Shown: one piece after another, positions 1 to 6,780 of the stretch
Layout of the letters: each line of letters starts with the position of its first letter
How positions within the stretch are numbered: the stretch's first letter is position 1
Source: Bacteroidales bacterium UBA755
Lineage (GTDB): Bacteria; Bacteroidota; Bacteroidia; Bacteroidales; UBA932
Length of the DNA stretch: 14,185 nucleotides
Reading direction: 5' to 3'
NCBI GenBank assembly: GCA_002297815.1
Contig: DBKH01000019.1
Coordinates: forward strand, 1 to 14,185
Notes under the pieces: generated by a model
Told to the model about the DNA's origin: nothing
The model's input: the letters and a program-made list of their open reading frames with translations, nothing else
Database searches by the model: none
Position numbers and translations under genes: made by a program

Positions 1-2
1 AC

Positions 3-1178
3 TGGGCCGTCTGGGCTCATGAGTATTTGGAGCAGTTCCCAGGCAAACAGGATGTCATGAGGTACGTTCTCACGGCCAACGCTCCTGAAACTAAGGACAA
101 CGATTTCAGCTGGAAGGATTTCCAGACACGCAACAACAGTGAGTTGGTCGCCATATTCGGAAATTTTGTGAATCGTGCCATTGTGTTGACTCACAAGTAT
201 TTCGATGGGAAGGTCCCTGTGCGCGGAGAACTTCAGGAAGTTGACAAGGCTGCGCTTGCGGAGATTCCTGCGCTCAAGGCTTCGCTTGAGAGGAACCTCG
301 ATGGATTCCATTTCCGTGAGGCTCTGAAGGATGCCATGTCGATCGCCCGTGTGGGCAACAAGTTCATTTCCGACACAGAGCCTTGGAAGGTAGCCAAGAC
401 AGACATGGAGCGTTGTGCCACAATCCTCAATGTCAGCCTTCAGATTTGCGCTGATCTTGCGATTGCTTTTGAGCCTTTCACTCCGTTCGCTGCCGAGAAG
501 CTTCGCAAGATGCTTGGAGTCTGCCTTTGCGCTGGAATCGACCATCGCAAGGGGGAGCAGGAGACCGCCAACACCTACAAGGAGGGCGAGGGTGTGGCCC
601 TTCACACTGTCTCCGCAGCGGCTCCGAGCTCGGATTGCCCTGGAGCGGGGAAATGCGTTTGCCTGAGTTGGGATGCTCTTGGCAATGACAACATTATCCC
701 TGTCGGTCATGAGATCGGAGCCGCAGAGTTGCTGTTCGCCAAGGTCGAGGATGATGCCATCAACGCCCAGCTTGCGCGCCTTGATGCTATCCGTGCCGAG
801 AGAGAAGCCGCTGAGAGGGCTGAGGCAGCAAAGAAGGTCCTTCCTCAGAAGGTAGAGTGTAGCTTCGAGGACTTCGAGAAGATGGACATCCGCACGGCCA
901 CTGTACTTGCTGCTGAGCGTGTGCCTAAGACTGACAAGTTGTTGAAACTCAGCATTAACACGGGAATCGACAAGAGGACGATTGTCTCAGGAATCGCTGA
1001 ATATTACTCCCCGGAGGAGATGGTAGGCAAGCAGATCTGCATCCTTGCCAACCTTCAGCCAAGGACTATCCGTGGAATTGAGTCCCGTGGAATGATCCTG
1101 ATGGCCAAGCAGGGCGATGGCAAGATGAGGTTCATCACTCCTGCGGAGGTTCTTAATAATGGTTCGATTGTGGGTTAA
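3..1178 (+). CDS. metG: Methionyl-tRNA synthetase, C-terminal part (5' end outside window)
   Basis: This enzyme charges tRNA-Met with methionine in the cytoplasm. The reading frame is open from base 3, so the gene starts upstream of the window and the catalytic Rossmann domain is missing here. Visible parts, in order: the helical anticodon-binding domain with the family signature RYVLTANAPETKDNDFSWKD and then NNSELVAIFGNFVNRA; a cysteine-bearing insert at about 516-668; a charged linker rich in E, A and R; and a C-terminal EMAP/Arc1p-like tRNA-binding OB fold from about 853 (FEDFEKMDIRTATV, KLLKL, RTIVSGIA, RGMILMA). The OB-fold extension is usual in Bacteroidota MetG. The next gene starts 17 bases after the stop on the same strand, so co-transcription is possible. 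Identification is secure; the insert is the one odd point. Confidence 0.96.
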   Translation, partial: WAVWAHEYLEQFPGKQDVMRYVLTANAPETKDNDFSWKDFQTRNNSELVAIFGNFVNRAIVLTHKYFDGKVPVRGELQEVDKAALAEIPALKASLERNLDGFHFREALKDAMSIARVGNKFISDTEPWKVAKTDMERCATILNVSLQICADLAIAFEPFTPFAAEKLRKMLGVCLCAGIDHRKGEQETANTYKEGEGVALHTVSAAAPSSDCPGAGKCVCLSWDALGNDNIIPVGHEIGAAELLFAKVEDDAINAQLARLDAIRAEREAAERAEAAKKVLPQKVECSFEDFEKMDIRTATVLAAERVPKTDKLLKLSINTGIDKRTIVSGIAEYYSPEEMVGKQICILANLQPRTIRGIESRGMILMAKQGDGKMRFITPAEVLNNGSIVG

Positions 1179-1195
1179 AATATTCATAGATTATC

Positions 1196-2329
1196 ATGAA
1201 AAAAATTTTTGCTTCATTCGCTGTGGCAGCACTTGTCATGAGTTGCGCCCAGACTCCGACCCTCACTAAGTCGGGACTCGATCCTGAAAACTTCGTCGCG
1301 GAGCGTGACGGTGCCAAGACCGCTCTTTACACTTTGACCAACAAGTCCGGGATGGAGGTCTGCATCACCAATTTCGGTGGCAGAATCGTGTCTGTGATGG
1401 TTCCGGACAGAAATGGTGACTTAAAGGATGTTGTCCTTGGCTTCGACAAGGTGTCGGATTATTTCCCGGAGAACAACAAGACTGATTTCGGCGCCACCAT
1501 CGGACGTTACGCCAACCGCATCCACGATGGGAAGTTTACTTTGGATGGGGTTGAGTATCAATTGCCTCAGAACAACTATGGACATTGTTTACACGGTGGC
1601 CCGGACGGGTGGCAGTACAAGGTTTACAATGTTCTTGAGGCAGATGCTTCGCATCTTAAACTGGAGATAGTTTCTCCTGACGGGGACGCGAATTTCCCTG
1701 GCAAAGTGACAGCTGACGTGACCTTCACCCTCACTGAGGACAATGCGATTGACATCCAGTACTCGGCCACGACCGATGCTCCGACGATCATCAACATGAC
1801 CAATCATTCGTACTTCAACCTGTCCGGAGATCCTGCTAATCACCAGATTACGGCTGACTCCCTGTACATCAACGCTTCGAACTTCACTCCGGTGGACTCA
1901 ACGTTCATGACCACGGGCGAGATTGCTTCCGTTGAGGGAACTCCGTTCGATTTCAGGAAGATGAAACTTATCGGGGATGACATCGACTCAGATAATGAGC
2001 AGGTCCGCAACGGGCATGGTTTCGACCACAACTGGGTTCTTGACACCAAGGGTGACGACACTGTCCTTGCCGCTGAGGTCTATTGCCCTGAGACAGGCAT
2101 CGTGCTTAAGGAATATACCAACGAGCCGGGAGTGCAGGTCTATGCCGGCAACTTCCTTGACGGCACCGTAACTGGCAAGAAGGGCGTTGTCTATGGCCAC
2201 CGCACCGCTATCTGCCTTGAGTCCCAGAAGTACCCTGACACCCCGAACAAGCCGGAGTGGCCGTCAGCGGTTCTTCGTCCTGGCGAGACTTACACCAGCC
2301 ACTGCGTGTTTGCTTTTAGCGTCAGATAG
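1196..2329 (+). CDS. galM: Aldose 1-epimerase (mutarotase), lipoprotein form
   Basis: It interconverts alpha and beta anomers of aldoses such as galactose and glucose. The 377-residue protein has a lipoprotein signal peptide with lipobox VMSC (Cys17), so it should be exported and membrane-anchored rather than cytoplasmic. Family motifs are all present: GRYANRI (103-109), LHGG (132-135), NHSYFNL (203-209), GFDHNW (275-280) and LESQKYPDTPN (341-351). By homology to characterised GalM enzymes the catalytic set would be His133, His204, Asp277 and Glu342. Nothing is missing, so it should be active. The ATG at 1196 gives a proper signal peptide (MKKIFASFAV). The gene follows metG by 17 bases; no separate promoter is visible, and the functional link is unclear. 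Export would suit handling of sugars in the periplasm. Confidence 0.93.
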   Translation: MKKIFASFAVAALVMSCAQTPTLTKSGLDPENFVAERDGAKTALYTLTNKSGMEVCITNFGGRIVSVMVPDRNGDLKDVVLGFDKVSDYFPENNKTDFGATIGRYANRIHDGKFTLDGVEYQLPQNNYGHCLHGGPDGWQYKVYNVLEADASHLKLEIVSPDGDANFPGKVTADVTFTLTEDNAIDIQYSATTDAPTIINMTNHSYFNLSGDPANHQITADSLYINASNFTPVDSTFMTTGEIASVEGTPFDFRKMKLIGDDIDSDNEQVRNGHGFDHNWVLDTKGDDTVLAAEVYCPETGIVLKEYTNEPGVQVYAGNFLDGTVTGKKGVVYGHRTAICLESQKYPDTPNKPEWPSAVLRPGETYTSHCVFAFSVR

Positions 2330-2349
2330 ATTTTAGGAATATATTGGGG

Positions 2350-2478
2350 CCTAATTCATTAGGATCCCTCAAGCCGGAGAGGACTCTGGCGACCTGCGCT
2401 TCGCACTGCGTGCTCTTTTCATTCAACCCCCAGTCACTTCGTGACAGCCCCTGAGGGGCATGGGGAAAGGATTCCCCA
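2350..2478. repeat. Cluster of small hairpins in a gene-free stretch
   Basis: The region 2330-2640 has no gene. It contains consecutive inverted repeats: 2350-2363 (CCTAAT/ATTAGG), 2373-2390 (GCCGGAG/CTCTGGC, one wobble), 2395-2405 (TGCG-CTT-CGCA), 2433-2445 (GTCAC-TTC-GTGAC), 2447-2459 (GCCCC-TGA-GGGGC) and 2461-2478 (TGGGGAA/TTCCCCA). The first hairpins could end the metG-galM transcript. The whole could be a structured intergenic repeat or an RNA element. No function can be assigned from sequence alone. Confidence 0.6.
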
Positions 2479-2572
2479 AACCCCTTCGGTCGCTTCGCTC
2501 CGAGTCTCGTGATTTTGGGAGAGTCTCTATTATATTTCATTTTTCCCGAAGTTTATCTAACTATCGAGTTCT

Positions 2573-2608
2573 ATATTTCCCTACATTTTCGGAAATGTGG
2601 GGAAATGT
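2573..2608. promoter_or_regulatory. 13-bp inverted repeat just upstream of a promoter
   Basis: The arms 2576-2588 (TTTCCCTACATTT) and 2593-2605 (AAATGTGGGGAAA) pair over 13 positions with one G-T wobble and a TCGG loop; pairing can extend a little further outwards. The right arm ends 11 bases before the -33 element of the promoter at 2617. This placing suits an operator, or a terminator that insulates the promoter from upstream transcripts. Confidence 0.55.
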
Positions 2609-2616
2609 TGTTTGTA

Positions 2617-2648
2617 TTTGTAACTTTAAGAATTTATTCCTATATTTG
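2617..2648 (+). promoter_or_regulatory. Bacteroidota-type promoter for the small peptide and LRR lipoprotein genes
   Basis: There is a TTTG at 2617-2620, a 20-nt spacer and TATATTTG at 2641-2648. This matches the known Bacteroidota consensus TTTG / about 19-20 nt / TAnnTTTG. Transcription would start near 2655, about 23 bases before the small gene at 2678. Confidence 0.7.
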
Positions 2649-2677
2649 CTAAGTAATTAATAATTAATGAATATGCA

Positions 2678-2815
2678 ATGGGGGGGGTAAAGAACGAACA
2701 CTATGAGACTCCGGTCGCGACTGTGATTGAGATGATGCCAGAGACTTGTTTCGCCACATCGACAGAGGTCATTGGCCAAGATGAGGAGCATGGCTGGTAT
2801 GAGGTAACTATTTAA
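2678..2815 (+). CDS. Small 45-residue peptide of unknown function
   Basis: The peptide begins MGGVKNEHYETPVATVIEMM and ends GWYEVTI. I do not recognise it as a named family. Its form (a Y-x-x-P-x-V-x-V-I start, then an acidic tail) resembles the short peptides often encoded just before lipoprotein or fimbrillin-like genes in Bacteroidales. There is no signal peptide or membrane segment. ATG at 2678 is the only usable start: an in-frame TAA lies at 2654-2656. The start codon's own G opens a run of eight G (2680-2687), so a change of one G would put the rest out of frame. It lies about 23 bases after a predicted transcription start and 11 bases before the LRR lipoprotein, so the two should form one transcript. 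The frame stays open with sensible composition, which supports a real gene, but experimental proof is lacking. Confidence 0.6.
   Translation: MGGVKNEHYETPVATVIEMMPETCFATSTEVIGQDEEHGWYEVTI
2680..2687 (+). repeat. Poly-G tract (8 G) at the start of the small peptide gene
   Basis: Eight consecutive G begin with the third base of the ATG at 2678. With eight G the frame reads ATG GGG GGG GTA AAG and stays open. With seven it would stop at once (ATG GGG GGG TAA). With nine it would stop at a TGA after nine codons. A tract of this kind can change length by slipped-strand mispairing. Confidence 0.75.
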
Positions 2816-2826
2816 TATAACCTATT

Positions 2827-4680
2827 ATGAAAAAATCATTTTACCTAAGATTTTTAGTTTTTGCGGCCTGCTTTGCTGCAATGTCGTCGTGCGAGAAAGG
2901 CATGGAGATTAAAGACAATGCTCCGGAGGAATTTTATGCTGTGATGCCTGGTTCGGAGTCGGATGAAGAGCCGGCCACCAAGACGGTCACGGTGGATGGC
3001 AAAAAAGTTCTGTGGAGCGAAGGGGACAAGGTCTCGATCTTTAGAGGTCAAAACGTCTATGATGTGTATGTCGTCAAAGAGGGCTTCAGTGGGAAGACCA
3101 CCACAACGTTAGTGCCTGTCGATGACGAGAGTTTCAATGCAGGTAATGAAACCACCTTTGATGCCAACATCGCGTGGTACCCGTACGGGAATGTCGCCTA
3201 CAGCCATTTTGAGAGAGAAAATATCTCATCGGAACCGGTTCATGTGTTGGAGGTTCCTATACCAGATGTCCAGAAATATACGGCCAAGTCTTTTGCACCG
3301 GGGGCGTTCCCGATGGTGGCAGTGTCTTCCAATAAGGCTGACAACAAGCTGGCCTTCAAGAACCTGTTCGGAATCATCAACATCAAGCTTAAAAGCCCTA
3401 AGTGGTATTATAAAGTCAAGGACATCGTAATTAAAGGCAACAACAACGAGCGCCTGAGCGGAGAAGTGCTTGTGAAATGCTCGTATTCAGGCGAACCTGC
3501 TGTGGAATTTGTGGAAGGTAGTTCAAAAGACTACATTAAGCTTGACTGCGGAGATGGTGTTGAACTCATTCCCGGAGAGGATGAGATTGAGTTCTGGATA
3601 GCCCTGCCTTATCGCAAATATGAAAACGGCTTGACCGTCACCATGAGTTTTACAAGCGGAAAGTCCTTGGAGAAAAAGACACCTGCCATCGAGATAAAAA
3701 GATCTGTGATGACACCGATGACCGTTCTGGATGTGGATACTGATGATGGGGAACTTTATATTCCTGACAGGGACTTCAAGAACGTACTGCTCAGTTTGGA
3801 AAACGCTGAAGGGGGAAAGTTGGTGGACATGGACGGTGACGGCATCCTTACAGCGAAGGATGCAAAGGCGTGGAATGAATATTACAAGGGCAAGGATGTG
3901 GAATTCAACGTGGGCTTCAACTATATAAAGTCACTCAAGGGAATAGAGTATTTCACATCGCTTACAAGTTTGAATTGTATGGGCGATGAAATCACGTCGA
4001 TGGATTTGAGCCATAACACAGCGCTTAAGAGCCTGAATTGCCGTGGAAACTACAATCTGGTTTTGGACCTCAGCAAGGTCTCAACAACCCTTACGTGGTT
4101 GGACTGCTCAGCCACCGCTACAAAAGAACTGGATCTCAGCAAGCAGACGGCACTTGAGTACCTGAATTGTGAATCTAATAAGATGGAGCGGCTGGATGTC
4201 AGCAATAACACCGCTCTGAAAACTTTGATTTGTTGCGACAATGAGTTGACGGAACTTGATGTCAGCAGAAATGTCGCGTTGGACTATCTGAACTGTGCTA
4301 CCAACAAGTTGACCAGTCTGGACATAAGCAAGAATCCGGCTTTGACTTACTTGAACTGTAATTATAATACTATAAGTAGCATCAATTTCGGTGACAGCCC
4401 TGCTTTGGAGGAGTTGCGGTGCCAAAGTAATCAACTCAAAGAACTGGATCTAAGTAAGTTTGCCTCGTTAAGTTTACTGGATTGTGGCTATAATCAGATG
4501 ACCACATTGGATGTCAGCAAGACCGCCATAGGAAGCGGCAAGGAAAGTATGCCTCTGTCGTGCCGGATGGAATCTCTCAAGACACTGTATCTGAAGACAG
4601 GATGGCAGATTAAATATATTACTGTGGACAAGTTCAAAAGCTTCATCCACGAGAACACCGTCATAGAGTACAAGGATTAA
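2827..4680 (+). CDS. Lipoprotein with fimbrillin-like N-terminus, EF-hand-like loop and leucine-rich repeats
   Basis: This 617-residue protein has a lipoprotein signal (lipobox MSSC, Cys22) and is probably surface-exposed. Residues about 30-310 resemble Mfa/FimA-like fimbrillin domains: a TK motif near 51-52, VLWSEGDKVSIF, an ANIAWYPYG strand and NKLAFKNLFGIINIKL. Residues about 334-357 hold DMDGDGILTAKDA, an EF-hand/dockerin-like calcium loop. From about 375 come nine leucine-rich repeats of 21 residues (one of 22), consensus xLxCxxNxLxxLDLSxNxALx, each with a Cys at the fourth position. The C-terminal tail is about 40 residues. EF-hand-like loops followed by such LRRs are common in Bacteroidales surface proteins; LRRs usually bind other proteins, so an adhesin or ligand-binding role is likely but inferred. 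It follows the small peptide gene by 11 bases and ends before a strong hairpin. Confidence 0.88.
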   Translation: MKKSFYLRFLVFAACFAAMSSCEKGMEIKDNAPEEFYAVMPGSESDEEPATKTVTVDGKKVLWSEGDKVSIFRGQNVYDVYVVKEGFSGKTTTTLVPVDDESFNAGNETTFDANIAWYPYGNVAYSHFERENISSEPVHVLEVPIPDVQKYTAKSFAPGAFPMVAVSSNKADNKLAFKNLFGIINIKLKSPKWYYKVKDIVIKGNNNERLSGEVLVKCSYSGEPAVEFVEGSSKDYIKLDCGDGVELIPGEDEIEFWIALPYRKYENGLTVTMSFTSGKSLEKKTPAIEIKRSVMTPMTVLDVDTDDGELYIPDRDFKNVLLSLENAEGGKLVDMDGDGILTAKDAKAWNEYYKGKDVEFNVGFNYIKSLKGIEYFTSLTSLNCMGDEITSMDLSHNTALKSLNCRGNYNLVLDLSKVSTTLTWLDCSATATKELDLSKQTALEYLNCESNKMERLDVSNNTALKTLICCDNELTELDVSRNVALDYLNCATNKLTSLDISKNPALTYLNCNYNTISSINFGDSPALEELRCQSNQLKELDLSKFASLSLLDCGYNQMTTLDVSKTAIGSGKESMPLSCRMESLKTLYLKTGWQIKYITVDKFKSFIHENTVIEYKD

Positions 4681-4689
4681 CCCTCACAT

Positions 4690-4777
4690 TTTCGGGGACG
4701 GCAAAGCCATGACGGCCCTTTACCCGGATAGGGCGCGCGAAGCGCGTAGGCCGCCATGGCTTTACCCTCCCCCGAAA
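4690..4777. terminator. Large imperfect palindrome between convergent genes; probable two-way terminator
   Basis: The outer stem is TTTCGGGG (4690-4697) with CCCCGAAA (4770-4777). The next stem pairs about 4700-4717 with 4749-4766 (16 of 18 positions). An inner CGCGC-GAA-GCGCG hairpin sits at 4734-4746. It lies between a plus-strand gene ending at 4680 and a minus-strand gene ending at 4824, as expected of a shared terminator. Bases 4707-4738, read on the minus strand, match 6749-6780 on the plus strand at 27 of 32 positions, so it belongs to a repeat family. Confidence 0.7.
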
Positions 4778-4823
4778 TCTCCTCAACATATCCTCCGTAA
4801 GACATCAGCCTCTTCTCTATCAA

Positions 4824-5228
4824 TCATTTTCGCGGAGCGGGTTTCCCTTTTTGAACGATAAGTAAGGTGTCCGCACCTGCAAGACGTGTTGCACGCACAA
4901 ACGCTTTCCTGCTTTTTGAAGAGGTGTTTTCATTTAAAGTCACATTAAAATGATAGGGATCAGAGTAATCGATAGTTATCATAATCCAATCACATTTGTA
5001 CTGATGGTGCGTCCCATTAATTTCCCTTTTATAATACTTGTCTTGCAAATCATAATCGGAAGCTGAATAATCGAAACCGATTCCAGTTATGTCTTCGTCT
5101 GAATTGATGGTGAACAGGTGTGCCCGATGATCCACTTCAATGAAATTCCTGTCCAATTGAATATGATATATTCCTTTGCCACAGGATAACAACGTGATAC
5201 ATATGATAAAATACAAAGTCCATTTCAT
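4824..5228 (-). CDS. Small BACON-like lipoprotein next to the C10 protease
   Basis: The 134-residue protein has a short lipoprotein signal (MKWTLYFIICITLLSC, Cys16) and a single beta-rich domain. The pattern resembles BACON domains: a strand ending in HLFTINSDEDI, a central CDWIMITIDYSDP, then FNVTLNENTSSKSRKAFVRATR and a final DTLLIVQKGK. BACON domains are usually carbohydrate- or mucin-associated modules. It starts 11 bases after the end of the C10 protease gene on the same strand, so the two are probably co-transcribed. In Bacteroides, C10 proteases are known to sit with small inhibitor lipoprotein genes, so this protein might restrain or present the protease; that is inference only. The ATG at 5228 gives a clean signal peptide. 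Confidence 0.75.
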   Translation of the reverse strand: MKWTLYFIICITLLSCGKGIYHIQLDRNFIEVDHRAHLFTINSDEDITGIGFDYSASDYDLQDKYYKREINGTHHQYKCDWIMITIDYSDPYHFNVTLNENTSSKSRKAFVRATRLAGADTLLIVQKGKPAPRK

Positions 5229-5239
5229 AGCATTAAGAA

Positions 5240-6319
5240 TTAATACATGTAGTCAATCGTTCCCGTGCAGTGATCAGTAGGGACATCATAAGTGATCAAC
5301 CTGAAATGCCAGCTGTAAGCATAACTTTTGGAGGATTTATTGGAGTGGTCATCGTATTCTTCGGCCTTTGACGGATTAAGGCAGGACGTCGAGAAGTAGC
5401 CGTTTGACAATCCTTCCCATCCGAAATTGAAGTGAAGTAAGTAGGTGTTAGATCGTGTCGAGGAATATTTTGCACCATCTATTACCCACGAATGCCCATA
5501 TTTCCAATTTTTAGGGATTGCTGAGATAAACACAGGCTTGTTGTCCGCAAGCATGGCACTTGTGGCCTTTTTCATTGAATAAGTGAAATCTGATGCGCAG
5601 TGCTTCTCAACATTAGTATAACCGAATCCCTGCATCCGTTTTTTGATCTGTTCCGGTGTTATCAGTGTGAATTCTGGTTGTGCAATCTTATTCACAAAAT
5701 TATAAATGCTACCGATCAAGCGTGCGGCATCATCTTTGCCCTTGCTGGTCAAATCCCTAGCAAGAGTCTTTTTCTTCATTCCTACCCAATCAAGGGTTTC
5801 TCCATTTATGATTAGAGTTTGTGGGTATTCGTTATGTGCTACAATCATCGCCATGGCCGTTGCTGAACAACCTGTAAAGGCAGACTTTTGTTTGCCCGCA
5901 AGATTTCTGCGATTGCAGTACTTGTTATAAGGGTCTTCTTGCCCCCATGAGATATTAAGTAACGGTTCTTTTATGGTTAGAGGCGGACTGTTCAGACCTC
6001 CTTCATCATCACCCATTTCGAAACGGCAGTCAACCGCTGATCGGATACATTCAGAAACGAACTCAGCGTTTGTGGCCGCTGCTGAATAAAAGTCATCATC
6101 TTCCACACAATAATATCCGACAGTGTCAATTTGCTGATCGTCAGGGTCGTTATTCTCGTAACTTTCATGAATGTCGCGAAAGATTACGGTCAAGTCATCC
6201 TCTATTTGCCCGTTTTCAGTCAACGCGACAATCTCTGCTACCGCAGTGTTGGCTCCAAGGACCGCGAAACCCTCTCCGTCTCCGAAATTTACCAAATATG
6301 CGTTAGGAATGCTGTCCAC
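5240..6319 (-). CDS. C10 (streptopain-like) cysteine peptidase, catalytic part of a frameshifted gene
   Basis: C10 peptidases are secreted papain-fold proteases made with an inhibitory propeptide. Counting from the GTG at 6319, the end of the propeptide (AYLVNFGDGEGFAVLGANTA) is followed by LLNISWGQEDPYNKYCN, the catalytic motif TGCSATAMAM with Cys151, YGHSWVIDG with His276, and HFNFGWEG with Asn298 and Trp301. All catalytic-site motifs are intact. The GTG at 6319 is only a nominal start. In the same frame upstream the sequence TETRAVNESVDSIPNAY continues the propeptide back to an in-frame TAG at 6395-6397. The signal peptide and first half of the propeptide lie in the next frame (6328-6600). 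The gene is therefore split by a one-base shift, from real mutation or sequence error. As written it would not be exported, so it is probably inactive unless the shift is corrected. Confidence 0.9.
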   Translation of the reverse strand: MDSIPNAYLVNFGDGEGFAVLGANTAVAEIVALTENGQIEDDLTVIFRDIHESYENNDPDDQQIDTVGYYCVEDDDFYSAAATNAEFVSECIRSAVDCRFEMGDDEGGLNSPPLTIKEPLLNISWGQEDPYNKYCNRRNLAGKQKSAFTGCSATAMAMIVAHNEYPQTLIINGETLDWVGMKKKTLARDLTSKGKDDAARLIGSIYNFVNKIAQPEFTLITPEQIKKRMQGFGYTNVEKHCASDFTYSMKKATSAMLADNKPVFISAIPKNWKYGHSWVIDGAKYSSTRSNTYLLHFNFGWEGLSNGYFSTSCLNPSKAEEYDDHSNKSSKSYAYSWHFRLITYDVPTDHCTGTIDYMY

Positions 6320-6327
6320 GGACTCAT

Positions 6328-6600
6328 TTACGGCCCGTGTTTCCGTTTGGGCTCCTTTATGACTCCCATAGTATGGGGAACCGAAACGATTTCCCTAGGT
6401 CTTCCCGATTTTGTTTCCAGAAGGTCACCTTTGTTTGCCTGAAGAAATTCATTCAGTGTCGCCAGTGCTTCTTCGACGGGTATTTGTCTTAATCCTTCGT
6501 TTTGTTCAAGCGGTTGTGTGATAAGTTGCTTGTCATTCTTTTGACAGGAAAGGGATAGCATGAAGAGAATCCCGACTAAAATAACAGTGTTTGGCTTCAT
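6328..6600 (-). CDS. Signal peptide and first part of the propeptide of the C10 peptidase (frameshifted)
   Basis: This piece carries the lipoprotein signal MKPNTVILVGILFMLSLSC (Cys19) and the start of a C10/Spi-type propeptide (IPVEEALATLNEFLQANKGD, then TKSGRPREIVSV). It then runs into a false tail (PKRKHGP) and a TAA at 6328-6330, while the true continuation is in the frame of the catalytic part. I chose ATG at 6600, not the upstream one at 6639, for two reasons: it gives a normal signal peptide, and a promoter (-7 box at 6618-6625) lies inside the longer version. It is not an independent gene but the 5' half of a broken one. Confidence 0.8.
   Translation of the reverse strand: MKPNTVILVGILFMLSLSCQKNDKQLITQPLEQNEGLRQIPVEEALATLNEFLQANKGDLLETKSGRPREIVSVPHTMGVIKEPKRKHGP
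6340..6397 (-). other. Frameshift interval in the C10 peptidase gene
   Basis: Upstream of this interval the protease reads in the frame of the 6600 start; downstream it reads in the frame of the catalytic part. The upstream limit is the TAG at 6395-6397 in the catalytic frame; the downstream limit is about TETRAVNES. One added base (equivalent to a -1 shift) anywhere between would restore a single gene of about 450 codons. I see no classic X-XXY-YYZ slippery heptamer. Confidence 0.8.
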
Positions 6601-6617
6601 ATTGTGTAGGTTTTCGG

Positions 6618-6650
6618 CAAAGATAAAACGTTTTTTCATATATTTGCAAC
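6618..6650 (-). promoter_or_regulatory. Promoter of the C10 peptidase operon
   Basis: On the minus strand there is TATCTTTG (6618-6625), which fits TAnnTTTG, preceded by GTTG (6647-6650) with 21 bases between. Transcription would begin near 6611, giving a leader of about 10 bases before the ATG at 6600. The -33 element is weaker than the consensus TTTG. Confidence 0.55.
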
Positions 6651-6730
6651 ATTTACGAAGAGTTTAGTGTAAACGTTACCATAATAAACGCTAATTAATT
6701 GTAAAGAAAAAAACTGCGGTTGCAATGTTC

Positions 6731-6780
6731 TCGGCTATGGCGCGCGAAGCGCGCCATAGCCGGGTAAAGGGCCGCCATAC
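6731..6780. repeat. GC-rich hairpin repeat, inverted relative to the copy at 4690-4777
   Basis: Bases 6732-6745 and 6749-6762 form a perfect 14-bp stem with a GAA loop. The following bases to 6780 (CCGGGTAAAGGGCCG core) match the reverse strand of 4707-4738: 27 of 32 positions over 6749-6780, without gaps. This marks a dispersed intergenic repeat, REP- or MITE-like in form. It lies upstream of the protease promoter, not at a gene end, so it is not simply that gene's terminator. Confidence 0.7.

Noticed and set aside
2322..2540. Open frames on both strands across the hairpin cluster
   Set aside because: They are by-products of GC-rich palindromes; the translations show no protein-like features.
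2703..2726. ATG at 2703 as an alternative start after the G tract
   Set aside because: It is in another frame and stops after seven codons.
6340..6360. Programmed -1 frameshifting as an explanation for the split protease
   Set aside because: The bases here (GAG CCC AAA CGG) do not form an X-XXY-YYZ slippery heptamer and no obvious stimulatory stem follows; a simple indel is more likely.
6600..6639. Longer start at 6639 for the protease signal peptide
   Set aside because: It would place charged residues before an otherwise complete lipoprotein signal and would contain the predicted -7 box.
6639..6646. A plus-strand TATATTTG that fits the -7 consensus
   Set aside because: There is no matching -33 element 19-21 bases upstream and no gene follows for over 850 bases.
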